64,000 nucleotides of DNA from Zygnema cylindricum (Eukaryota; Streptophyta; Zygnematophyceae; Zygnematales; Zygnemataceae), in contig JBBHKE010003048.1 in NCBI GenBank assembly GCA_037447655.1, forward strand, positions 274,036-338,035. Direction: 5' to 3'. A program made the translations under genes and the position numbers. Below, piece by piece: positions 1-11,439 of this stretch. Numbering within the stretch: the stretch's first letter is position 1; each line of letters begins with the position of its first letter. The notes under the pieces are model-generated. The model had not been told where the DNA came from and made no database searches. It saw only the letters and a program-made list of their open reading frames with translations.

Positions 1-59
1 CAGATAAGGCGCTTTACAGATCTTGAGACTTCCCATTCTCCTTCCCATCATACGACATT

Positions 60-246
60 ATTACACAGACATAACACACACACACACGAGAGAGAGGAGA
101 GAGAGCAAGAGCAGGAGGAGTGGAGGCAGGCAAGCAGGAGGCAGGCAAGCAGGCAAGGGTGGATATATATATATATATAAATATACTGCATATATATATG
201 TATATATATACATACATATATATATATACATATATATAATACGCAT
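60..246. repeat. AT- and GA-rich simple sequence
   Basis: An (AC)n and GAGAG stretch is followed by short GGCAGGCAAGCA repeats and by alternating TA/CATA runs. Reading frames here on both strands are only low-complexity translations of this DNA. No gene is supported. Confidence 0.85.
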
Positions 247-708
247 TCGAGATCAAAGGAATTGTTAATTACCTTCTGGCAAATGAAGTGTGAATAAATG
301 AATAATGTTTTGTTGCTTTAGCAACATATGAGTATTTTTGTCAAAAGTGGAATTGTAAACCACATTTGGAACAGTCTAATGTGATAAAAATAACAATTTA
401 TACTTTTTCCACCTCCCCCTTCACCTTTTCCTTTTGCCTTTGTGTAAGTAGTAGTGTTGATTTCAAGCTTATGAGCCCTCAAAATCTCGTCGTTTAGATA
501 TGCATCCATATTTTCATTAATTTCTTCAAAGTAAATAAACCTCCTGTCACTTACTCCTTCCTAACTCACAAACCATATGCTTCAACATTTACTAAATTCA
601 CAACATTTTTCCGACCAAAAACTTCCTCTCACCACCTCCGCAAAGCATATATTCCTTCGTTACTAATTTGACACCATCTTTTTTTTCTGTCGACATTTTT
701 CTTCTCAG

Positions 709-1047
709 CCTATTCCCCAATCCGAAGAACTTTGCGGTATTCCTTTTATAATGTATATTTCTAAAGTTGAGAGCCTTCAAGATGGCTCGGTTCGAAGTAT
801 TTTTAAGCGTTTTAACGTAAATAATGATGATGATATTGACAGAAAACCATGTGAAATCGATGTAACTCGTATGACTTTTTTGAAAGTGGTTCGAAAAAGT
901 CCAATGGAAGTTCCCATATCGAAAAACGGTTTATCTAGTGGTCCCAATTTGAGGCGACAATGTTGCGATAAAATATCTTTTGAAGAAATCGACGAAAAGA
1001 TTGTCGGGTCGATAGTTATCGGAGATTGTGAAAGTAGAGAGACTTAA
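709..1047 (+). pseudogene. Orphan DUF604 terminal exon (copy 1)
   Basis: An acceptor (TTCTTCTCAG) at 708 opens a 112-codon frame ending with TAA at 1045-1047. It matches the last exon of the complete DUF604 gene at 36413-36715: CGIPF near its start, then a GPNLRRQCC motif, then a short hydrophobic end. No earlier DUF604 exon lies upstream on this strand in either duplicate, so it appears to be a detached 3' exon, convergent with the minus-strand gene ending at 2036. It is a distinct paralogue, not a copy of that gene's own last exon: the motif there reads GPNLKRECC. The frame is open, so alternative use as an exon cannot be excluded. Confidence 0.7.
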
Positions 1048-2912
1048 AAGTAAAAAGTTAAAATTAAAAAGTTAAAAGTAAAAAGTAGAAAGTAAAATGT
1101 GTTGAGAGCTGAAGTAGGGAAAATAGAAAGTATTTTGTCTAGTAGTAGCTAGGTTTTACTACTTTTTTTTGTTTTTTTCCAAGGGTGAATCCGAAAGATT
1201 CTTCATTTGTTTTTTTTTTTTTGGAGGATCCAAAAGAGGGTTACTGTTAGTGTTTTAGCAATTGACAAAATATTATTGACACAATTACTAATTGTGGTTT
1301 AGAAGGTGACATTGTGGATTTTGTAAATAATGAATAAATAACTGAATGATTATTGTTAAGGGAATTACCCAATGTCACGTGAACTGAAATCATTGATTCT
1401 CTTTTACGTTTGTTTATTGAAAAAAAAAGGGTGCTGTTCGACAATATTATAAACTAAAAACAACAAAACATCATTTTTCTATCGTGTTCATGAAAACAAT
1501 CAAATTTACGAAGTTTCCAGTTTTTTGGTACCAATCGTATGATAAGTGTTACAAAAACATCATAAAAATGACTATCTTAGACTATGGCAAGAAATACGAC
1601 AGAGTCCAATTTAGAGTCCTTTTTATAATCTCTAACTTTTAACTCTATCTAACCTTTTTTTTTTTTGAGAAATCAGTACTTGTATATTTCAAAGAAACAA
1701 TTTCAGTCATTTCAGTGCACATTATTATCGTATACATATTAACACTTCAAATCAAACATTCTTTCTTTTTTCTTTTTATTCTTCTCCGTAACTATACAAG
1801 AAATTGCAGAAAGTTATCGAAATCTATACATTCACATAGAAAATTTCCGGGACTCTAAACCGAGAAAAGACAACTATATAAAAAAAGAAGAGAAGGTACA
1901 CCAATAGTGCACTAACTAGCCTTTCCGTATTCTATCAGTTGAATAGATTTTGATTTTAAATTTTCCGGGACACTAAAACCGAAAGAAAAACCATAGTCAC
2001 AAAACTAAGAAAAAAAAAAAAAAAAACCTACAATATTACACTCTCGTCCTAAACAGTCCAGATTCACAACCTCCGAGCCAAATTGTACCAATATGATAAT
2101 CTTTTTTTTCTTCTTCGAATTTAATCTTTTGACAACACTCTCGTTTTAAATTCGGTCCTTTTGTACGACCGTTTTTTCCTATTGTAACTTCCATTAGTTT
2201 TCCACGAATCACTCGTAATTCGAAAATATTTGTTATCTCAATGTCACAATGTTTAGAAATGGTACGATTCAAAACCTCGTCGTGACGAGTGTAGACGCTT
2301 ACAACTTCTCCATTGTTTGTGGTATAAACATTATTTATGTAAAACGCGAAAGGAAGATCACAAGTTTTATTTATAGGTGCCATAGGCTGCAAAAAAAAAA
2401 AAAAAGTACGATTCGTTAGTTCGAAAATTATGGTACCGTACCGTTGTTGCTCGGACCAAAAAATTTACGAAATAGAAGGGATATGAAGATAAACAAATAA
2501 CTACAGAAATATGAAAAAGAAGGGATGTAAATAAGCAAAATAAGGACAAGTACGGAAGAAAAGAAGAGGCATGAAAATAAGCAAATAACAACGGAAGTGC
2601 GGAAAAAGGAGGAGGGATGTGAGAATAAGCAAATAAGGACGGAAGTACAAAAAAGGAAAAAGGGACATGAAATTAAATGTCTGATTTTGTTTATTGAATA
2701 TTGGTCAAGAATGGTTAAAGTATTTTAAATGGCCATATTAAAACCTTTATCGAAAGTTTACGATATAACAAAAGTCCACCACAAAAACCTCTTTGTATAC
2801 TTTAAAAATGTGAATCTTAAATGGTTTCACAAATCTCTCTCTTCACATAAAGCAAATAAAGAGATTGGTTTTAGTACGCACTAAAACATTATGTCCATTT
2901 CACACCGACTAA

Positions 2913-2991
2913 AAATCATACGATTCAAAACCTCATTGTGACAAGTGTAAATGCTTACAACCTCGCCAACATTTGTGGCAGATACCTATAT
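2913..2991 (-). pseudogene. Partial copy of DUF604 terminal exon
   Basis: Read on the minus strand, this stretch encodes a short run similar to the middle of the terminal exon at 2036-2386 (VSIYTCHNEVLNR versus VSVYTRHDEVLNR). It then loses similarity and stops. It lies in the last intron of the truncated gene and recurs at 10456-10534 in the duplicate. Confidence 0.65.
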
Positions 2992-3142
2992 AGAAAAACA
3001 CATAAAGAAAATAAATCTTTGTTTTCAAATAAAGAAAAAAAAGAGACAAAGTAAATAATTTGTTTTCACTTACCCATATTTCTCGTGTATCGAAGTCAAA
3101 GGCGGTCAAACCCGTGGCACCGTTGAATGCTTTGAAAGTTTG

Positions 3143-3600
3143 TTCAATTTTTTCCAATTCCAATATTTTAACAATCTGATCAAAGAGTAGTAAAAAAAAG
3201 AAAAAACACTTTATTACAAGAAATATTTCAATACAAAAAAAGACACGTCAATACAAAAAAGTAATTCAATTTCTCATATTATGGGAAGGAGTTCCAATTC
3301 CAATAACCGAATAATCTGATCAAACAGTAGTAACAAAAAACGAAAAAAAAAGTACTTTATTACAAGAAAAAATATTTAAACACAAAAACTACTCCAAATT
3401 TTCAATCATCGGAAGGAGTACCGATTCCAAAAATTGGAAAATCAGATCAAAAGATAACAAAATAGAAAGCACTTCAATGTAAAAACACTAAAAATAAAAC
3501 TATTGAATACAAAATAAGACACTTCAATAAAAAAAAAACACTTCAATTTCTCAATAATGGAAAGAAATTCCGAGTCCAATTTCCAATAATCAGAAAAATA
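3143..3600. repeat. Degenerate repeats of an exon 5' edge
   Basis: The acceptor side of the exon ending at 3175 (minus strand: GATCAGATTG, then GGAATTGGAA) recurs in decayed form near 3280-3330, 3410-3450 and 3560-3600, spaced roughly 130 bp. Each repeat keeps a GATCAGATT-like core and a GGAATTGG-like core. The same array is present in copy 2 at about 10690-11150. Confidence 0.6.
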
Positions 3601-3828
3601 ACAAAAAAGAAAAAAAAATCACTACAATGTTTCAAATATGGAAAATCAAAACCTTCCCAAGCAACTCTAAAGTATATAAAATCCGATATTTAGCTTTTTA
3701 AAAAGCTAAAGAAAATTTTCCAAAATAACTAATAACCAATAATTTCACATTTATTATTATTTATAGTCACTTCTATAAGATTATTAAAATCCCTTTGTCA
3801 TGAAATTTACCCACCCCAATATGACCAA

Positions 3829-3831
<3 letters not shown>

Positions 3832-3892
<61 letters not shown>
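3832..3892. repeat. (AT)n microsatellite
   Basis: About 30 AT dinucleotides in an intron of the truncated DUF604 gene, mirrored in copy 2 at 11373-11436. Confidence 0.95.
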
Positions 3893-3898
<6 letters not shown>

Positions 3899-6833
3899 TA
3901 AAACAGAACAAAATAATCTTATTGTTCAGCATTTAATATTATGGTTTTTGTTAAAAGTTTACATTTTAAATTTAAGTATTTTAAGTTTTCTCACATTAGG
4001 GTAAATTTTTACAGAATAGCCCCAAGCGATCGAGGCCGTCCATTTCCCCTTTCTGCCCATCCGAAAAATAATGATAAAAAAAACTTCCAAAATAAATAAG
4101 TAAACAAATAAGTAAAGAAACAAAATAATCGAGCGAATTCCGGTGACAAAAAACTCTAAAGTTATATTTTTTTTAAAAACAGAATGTCAACAAAACTGAA
4201 AAAAAAAATAAAAAAAATGAAATCTTAAAATGAAATACAATAGCAGATGTTTCCTTCAAAAGCAGATGATTTTTCTTTCTTTTTAACAAAAAAAAATTAC
4301 CCCCTTTATAATGTCAACCTCTAAAATATATCATCAACACCCTAATATATTTAAGGTAATAAACCCTAAACTTAAAATAGTAATCCTTAAATCTTTATTT
4401 TCACAACCCTCAATTCTTTTTATCTAGAAGTTATTCTTTTTGGAAAACAAAAACTTCAATTAAAAACTTCAATTTCTCTCTTGATAAACCCATTTCTTTT
4501 GTTCCCACTTTACTGAAAATAACTGAAAAGAACTGAAAATAACCACAAAGTATACCTCTCACCATAAATAATATGGAAAGGAGAGCTCTTATGGATTGGG
4601 AAATGGAACCGTTTATAGTTTCACCACTTTTATACACTCATTTTCACCCATTTTTACCCATTTTTGAGCTTTTACACTTATAACCTGAAAATGTTTTTTC
4701 TTTTTTGTTGAGATTCCGACTAATTTACGTGCACACTCAACAAATCAACTTCCAAAAGAAAAACCCAGACTAATAATGGTAAAAAAAAAAACTAGATACC
4801 CTGTAATTGGTGTAGATTTTTCTACCATTGTTTATTGAAATTTGTGATTTAGTTCCTCTTGAAACCAGCTTAATTTCGACTTTAATCGATGTTTTACCGC
4901 CTTTTAACCAGAATCTAACGACGGACACTACTATTATAACAGTACAAGTTCCTTTTCTTTCTTTCTTCTTTTCCTTTTTTTTGTCTTTTTGGTTTTTTGG
5001 TCTTTTTTGTTTTGTTTTTTAAAACTTAACTGGTCATAACAGATAGAATGTTGGAGAAAACCGACAGGATCGGGTTTCATTGCTTTCGAAAGAACGTCGA
5101 GAGCCTCGATTCGGTTTTTTGTTTTGGGAAGAAATACGTTTAAACGGGCGACATGATGGAGGGACGCGAATACTTCCAGAAAATGAGATTCGAGAAGACC
5201 TCCGATGGAGCCGTGAATATCGCATTGATGAAATCCTCTCTCTCGTGTAATATGTACCTAAAAAAGTAAAAGTAAAAAAATAGTATGTGAGGAAAAGTAA
5301 AATAATATTATATGAGGAAAAATAAAATACTAGTATATGAGGAAACATTTGAGAAAGATAATAAAACCCGTAAATATCGCATTTGATGGAGTCCTCTTTC
5401 TCGAGTGATATGTACCTAAGAAAGGAAAGTAAAATACTAGTTTGTGAGGAAAAGTTTGAGAAAGGTATAAAGAAAACGAGGTAAGGTACTCGTTTGTGAG
5501 GGAAAACTTGAGAAAAGTAAAAAGAAACACGAAGAAAGATACTCTATTGTAAGGAAAAACTGGGTAAAGGGTGAATAAAAACTTTTGGAGAAGAAGTTTG
5601 AAGCTTTTATTGCTTGAATTCTGTTCATGAATCCTTTTCGGAGGCAGATTTAAGTTTCAGAAATGAGAAGATAGGAAGTGTCAATTGTAAGGAACAACTG
5701 AGTGAGGCTTAAACAGGAGAGAAACTGATTCATTGGTGTAATTTTTTTTTCATTAAGTGTAAACTACTGGTTCGGATAGAAAAAAAAAAAGATCCATAAG
5801 GGCAGGAAAGAACTAACGACACAATACAAAATACATAAAATAAACTACAAGTCACCTGCTCCACTGATAATACAAAAAAAGGAACGGAAACGGAAACGGA
5901 AACGGAAATAGAAACAAAAACAGAAACAAACATACACAAAAAAAGAAACAGAAACAGAATGCAACACAAAACCAAAAACACAAACCAAAAAAAATACAAA
6001 AACAAAAAACAGAAATAGAACCAGAACCAGAACCAGAAACAGGAGATACGTTTAGAAAACCTACTCCCAATTCTGCAATACACCTCTGGACTCTACCGTC
6101 GCTTCCCCAAAGGTCCGCGTGGCGTTCCATGCATCCGTTAAGAGTTCCGTTGAGAGCCGCTGCAAGGGGAGTGCTTATAGCAAAACCTCCTCCTCCAAAA
6201 GCCATATCATGCGAGAAAAAAGCATTTTGACTATGGCTTTCTGACTGACTACCAATATATAACATCTTTTCATGATCATATTTTGATAAAATCGCAGCAA
6301 TTCCTTGTGGATTGAAGAAAGTGTCATCGTCTCCTTTCACATACCTGAGGAAACATTGTAGTTTTAGCATAAGTTATTTGGAAAAGTTAGGGATTGTAAC
6401 TTATGGATGTAGAAAAAAGGTAAAGGGCGAAGGGTTTTCCTTTGTCTGTTTTGTCTAGAGAAAGGTAGCATTGTGTAAGATTGGAAAAGGGCAAATGGAT
6501 TTAAGTTTTCCCATAGCCCTCTTTACTATAGTCCTGTCCATGATAACAAAATAAGGCTGGTCTGTGATGAACTAAAGGACAAAATTTTACAATTTATTAC
6601 TTACTCAAATTGACTTTTAAATTACACAGTTTTTCTGCTTAAACTCAATGAAGATAGAAGAAATAACTTTCAGCTGCGAAGGAAAACTGACATTATTGAA
6701 ACTAAACTTCTATTTAAACAGATGCTCTTTCTCTTTGAGAAGAAGCATCTTTTAGTCTCCATATCTGCACTCTCTACATTCGTAATCATGTACATTCTTG
6801 ACATTCTTAGTCCTATATTTACAACTTTCTACA

Positions 6834-6899
6834 TGGTTTCCGGCGCGGGCGGTCGGCTAACGGTCGGTCACGGTTTCGGTTGACCGTTTGCGACCTCTG
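6834..6899. mobile_element. hAT-like element terminal fragment
   Basis: A GC-richer piece with repeated CGGTCGG, ending TTTGCGACCTCTG. It matches the right end of the complete elements at 56571-57040 and 58181-59211. It starts exactly where similarity between duplication copies 1 and 2 ends. Confidence 0.7.
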
Positions 6900-6950
6900 T
6901 TGCATAGTCTTTGTATCTGCTTCGGTATATCGCCACTCACCACTGTACTG

Positions 6951-7184
6951 TACAGTACAACGTCGATCGTATTTAGCGTGTATGTTCTTTTCGCTACTAA
7001 AAACAACTTTTATCCGTACACATTTGCCCGATTTTCAATTTGAGACTGGCAATCGATAGCTGAGAATCATACCTTTCAATCGCAACCGTCAGATCCACAA
7101 TCCGACATGTATGTACGGATAAGAGATGTTTTAAGAGAAAAAAAACATACACGCTAAATACGATCGACGGTGTACTGTACTGTA
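6951..7184. mobile_element. Foldback MITE, ATTTAGCG family
   Basis: Long inverted ends (CGATCGTATTTAGCGTGTATG at left, its complement at right) flank a centre shared with the elements at 31331 and 41038: ACAACTTTTATCCGTACACA on one side and a TGTACGGATAAGAGATGTTTTAA-type segment on the other. No coding capacity. Confidence 0.75.
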
Positions 7185-7426
7185 ATGTCGTGTATCGTAT
7201 TATACTTTTGTATTACGCACGATACTCTACCAGTATGATATATCATATATGAGTCAAAAGGAACGTTCATATATTAAACATTAGTACGAGTATTTGTACA
7301 GCCGGCCTTTCAACGGGAGAACACCATTAAGGAAAACAGTCATCGAGCCGTAGAAGAACGGTCGGATTCTTTGAGACGTTTGATAAATTTCCGAGCACTT
7401 TTTGGTTGAAGGGTTAAAATTTCAGT

Positions 7427-7724
7427 AATGTTGGGTATCGGGTAAAATCATATCGCGATATTTACGACACTCGATATATCAGTTATTGATCGGTCAGCGG
7501 CCTGAATATATCGGGCCGGAACCAACATATTATATCGCGATATATTTGGTACAAGATGGGTGTCCGTACAGATACATTACGGAATAACGTGCGGAATATA
7601 GAAAGGAAAATCTCCCCCCCCCCGACACTCAGCTTTTTGGAAAAAAAAATTGACCTAGAGTCACTTCGATATATCGCGATTGAAATATATCGTGATATCG
7701 ACCGATCTTCGATACCCAACACTA
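7427..7724. mobile_element. MITE with TGTTGGGTATCG inverted ends
   Basis: The left end TGTTGGGTATCGGG and right end CGATACCCAACACTA are inverted. The interior is dense in the palindrome TATCGCGATA and ATATATCG. A related left end occurs at 49021. Target duplication not resolved. Confidence 0.65.
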
Positions 7725-8245
7725 ATATACAGCATAATACAATATATATAATGTATATTTTAAGAATAATGTCTGAGATCACAAGGAATTGCATACATAT
7801 ACCTTCTGGCAAATGAAGTGTGAACAAATGAATAATGTTTTGTTGCTTTAGCAACATATGAGTATTTTTGTCATTTTGCTGAAAGTGGAATTGTAAACCA
7901 CATTGGAATATTTTAATGTGATAAAAATAACAATTCCTACTTTTTCCACCTTCCCCTTCCCCTTTTTCTTTTGCCTTTGTGTAAGTAGTAGTATTGATTT
8001 CAAGCTTATGAGCTCTCAAATCCTTGTCTTTTGTATCTACATCCATATTGTCATTGATTTCTTCAAAGGAAATAAACCTCCTGTCACTTACTCCTTCCTA
8101 ACTCACAAACCATATGTTGTAGGATTTACTAAATTCACAACATTTTTCCGAACAAAAACCTCCTCTCACTACCGCCGCAAACCATACATTCCATCATTAC
8201 TAAATTGACACCACCTTTTTTTTCTGTCGACATTTTTCTTGTCAG

Positions 8246-8584
8246 CCTATTCCCCAATCCGGAGAACTTTGCGGTATTCCCTTTGCAATGTATATTTCTA
8301 AAGTTGAGAGCCTTCAAGACGGTTCGGTACAAAGTATTTTTGAACGTTTTAACGTAAATAATGATGATGATATCGATAGAAAACCATGTGAAATCGATGT
8401 AACTCGTATGACTTTTTTGAAAGTGGTTCGAAAAAGTCCAATGGAAGTTCCCATATCGAAAAACGGTTTATCTAGTGGTCCCAATTTGAGGCGACAATGT
8501 TGCGATAAAATATCTTTTGAAGAAATCGACGAAAAGATTGTCGGGTCGATAGTTATCGGAGATTGTGAAAGTAGAGAGACTTAA
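8246..8584 (+). pseudogene. Orphan DUF604 terminal exon (copy 2)
   Basis: Duplicate of the exon at 709-1047, with an acceptor (CTTGTCAG) at 8245 and a 112-codon open frame. Only a few residues differ, mostly near the start. It keeps the family CGIPF and GPNLRRQCC motifs. As in copy 1, no matching upstream exon exists on this strand. Confidence 0.7.
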
Positions 8585-11371
8585 AAGTAAAAAGTTAAAA
8601 TTAAAAAGTTAAAAGTAAAAAGTAGAAATAGAAAGTAAAATGTGTTGAGAGCTGAAGTAGGGAAAATAGAAAGTATTTTGTCTAGTAGTAGCTTGATGTA
8701 GAGGTTTACTACTTTTTTTTGTATTTTTCCGAGGGTGAATCCGAAAGATTCTTCATTTGTTTTTGTTTTGGAGGATCCAATAGAGGGTTACTGTTAGTGT
8801 TTTAGCAATCGACAAAATATTATTGACACAATGACTAATTGTGGTTTAGAAGGTGACATTGTGGATTTTGTAAATAATGAATAAATAACTGAATGATTAT
8901 TGTTAAGGGAATTACCCAATGTCACGTGAACTGAAATCATTGATTCTCTTTTACGTTTGTTTATTGAAAAAAAAAGGGTGCTGTTCGACAATATTATAAA
9001 CTAAAAACAACAAAACATCATTTTTCTATCGTGTTCATGAAAACAATCAAATTTACGAAGTTTCCAGTTTTTTGGTACCAATCGTATGATAAGTGTTACA
9101 AAAACATCATAAAAATGACTATCTTAGACTATGGCAAGAAATACGACAGAGTCCAATTTAGAGTCCTTTTTATAATCTCTAACTTTTAACTCTATCTAAC
9201 CTTTTTTTTTTTTGAGAAATCAGTACTTGTATATTTCAAAGAAACAATTTCAGTCATTTCAGTGCACATTATTATCGTATACATATTAACACTTCAAATC
9301 AAACATTCTTTCTTTTTTCTTTTTATTCTTCTCCGTAACTATACAAGAAATTGCAGAAAGTTATCGAAATCTATACATTCACATAGAAAATTTCCGGGAC
9401 TCTAAACCGAGAAAAGACAACTATATAAAAAAAGAAGAGAAGGTACACCAATAGTGCACTAACTAGCCTTTCCGTATTCTATCAGTTGAATAGATTTTGA
9501 TTTTAAATTTTCCGGGACACTAAAACCGAAAGAAAAACCATAGTCACAAAACTACAAAAAAAAGAAAAAAAAACTACAATATTAGACTGTCGTCCTAAAC
9601 AGTCCAAATTCACAATCTCCGAGCCAAATTGTACCAATATGATAATTTTTTTTTTCTTCGAATTTAATCTTTTGACAACACTCTCGTTTTAAATTCGGTC
9701 CTTTTGTACGACCGTTTTTTCCTATTGTAACTTCCATTAGTTTTCCACGAATCACTCGTAATTCGAAAATATTTGTTATCTCAATGTCACAATGTTTAGA
9801 AATGGTACGATTCAAAACCTCGTCGTGACGAGTGTAGACGCTTACAACTTCTCCATTGTTTGTGGTATAAACATTATTTATGTAAAACGCGAAAGGAAGA
9901 TCACAAGTTTTATTTATAGGTGCCATAGGCTGCAAAAAAAAAAAAAAAGTACGATTCGTTAGTTCGAAAATTATGGTACCGTACCGTTGTTGCTCGGACC
10001 AAAAAATTTACGAAATAGAAGGGATATGAAGATAAACAAATAACTACAGAAATATGAAAAAGAAGGGATGTAAATAAGCAAAATAAGGACAAGTACGGAA
10101 GAAAAGAAGAGGCATGAAAATAAGCAAATAACAACGGAAGTGCGGAAAAAGGAGGAGGGATGTGAGAATAAGCAAATAAGGACGGAAGTACAAAAAAGGA
10201 AAAAGGGACATGAAATTAAATGTCTGATTTTGTTTATTGAATATTGGTCAAGAATGGTTAAAGTATTTTAAATGGCCATATTAAAACCTTTATCGAAAGT
10301 TTACGATATAACAAAAGTCCACCACAAAAACCTCTTTGTATACTTTAAAAATGTGAATCTTAAATGGTTTCACAAATCTCTCTCTTCACATAAAGCAAAT
10401 AAAGAGATTGGTTTTAGTACGCACTAAAACATTATGTCCATTTCACACCGACTAAAAATCATACGATTCAAAACCTCATTGTGACAAGTGTAAATGCTTA
10501 CAACCTCGCCAACATTTGTGGCAGATACCTATATAGAAAAACACATAAAGAAAATAAATCTTTGTTTTCAAATAAAGAAAAAAAAGAGACAAAGTAAATA
10601 ATTTGTTTTCACTTACCCATATTTCTCGTGTATCGAAGTCAAAGGCGGTCAAACCCGTGGCACCGTTGAATGCTTTGAAAGTTCGTTCGATTTTTTCCAA
10701 TTCCAATATTTTAACAATCTGATCAAAGAGTAGTAAAAAAAAGAAAAAATACTTTATTACAAGAAGAAACCCTCAATACAAAAAAAGACACTTCAATACA
10801 GAAAGTAATTCAATTTCTCAAATTATGGGAAGGAGTTCCAATTCCAATAACCGAATAATCTGATCAAACAGTAGTAACAAAAAACGAAAAAAAAAGTACT
10901 TTATTACAAGAAAAAATATTTAAACACAAAAACTACTCCAAATTTTCAATCATCGGAAGGAGTACCGATTCCAAAAATTGGAAAATCAGATCAAAAGATA
11001 ACAAAATAGAAAGCACTTCAATGTAAAAACACTAAAAATAAAACTATTGAATACAAAATAAGACACTTCAATAAAAAAAAAACACTTCAATTTCTCAATA
11101 ATGGAAAGAAATTCCGAGTCCAATTTCCAATAATCAGAAAAATAACAAAAAAGAAAAAAAATCACTACAATGTTCCAAATATGGAAAATCAAAACCTTCC
11201 CAAGCAACTCTAAAGTATATAAAATCCGATATTTAGCTTTGTAAAAAGGTAAAGAATTTTTTCCAAAATAACTAATAACCAATAATTTCACATTTATTAT
11301 TATTTATAGTCACTTCTATAAGATTATTAAAATCCCTTTGTCATGAAATTTACCCACCCCAATATGACCAA

Positions 11372-11372
<1 letters not shown>

Positions 11373-11436
<64 letters not shown>
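11373..11436. repeat. (AT)n microsatellite
   Basis: Uninterrupted AT run, the counterpart of the tract at 3832-3892 and slightly different in length. Confidence 0.95.

Positions 11437-11439
<3 letters not shown>

Larger units (their letters stand above)
2036..6344 (-). pseudogene. 5'-truncated DUF604 glycosyltransferase gene (copy 1)
   Basis: Recognisable minus-strand exons are 6344-6065, 5257-5031, 3175-3074 and 2386-2036. The first reads YVKGDDDTFF, carrying the DxD-type metal/sugar-nucleotide motif of fringe-like transferases, then FGGGGFA and ELWGSD-type motifs (here DLWGSD). The second opens VHITRERGFHQ, the third carries IEQTFKAFNG, and the last ends in the cysteine-pair domain GPNLKRECC. 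Splice signals and phases match the intact gene at 31940. The N-terminal anchor and the RTWW exon are missing because the duplicated block stops inside the preceding intron at 6833. The short GNWTISIAWGY exon, expected between 3175 and 5031, was not found, and skipping it would shift the frame. Probably non-functional. Confidence 0.8.
248..6833. repeat. Tandem segmental duplication, copy 1
   Basis: This 6.5-kb block is nearly identical, in the same orientation, to 7775-14324. Matching landmarks include the orphan exon at 709-1047 (versus 8246-8584), the DUF604 terminal exon at 2036-2386 (versus 9582-9929), the (AT)n tract near 3832-3892 (versus 11373-11436) and the GDDD exon at 6065-6344 (versus 13554-13833). 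Differences are scattered substitutions and small indels, plus a longer repeat stretch at about 5260-5590 here. The match starts near GAGATCA and ends abruptly at 6833, where a hAT-like terminal fragment begins. The high identity in introns implies a recent event. Confidence 0.93.

Noticed and set aside
5730-6064. Frame with FWFWFWFYF and VSVSVSV runs, and its copy at 13243-13553
   Set aside because: Product of GAAACG/GAAACA repeats just 3' of the GDDD exon donor; it is intron.
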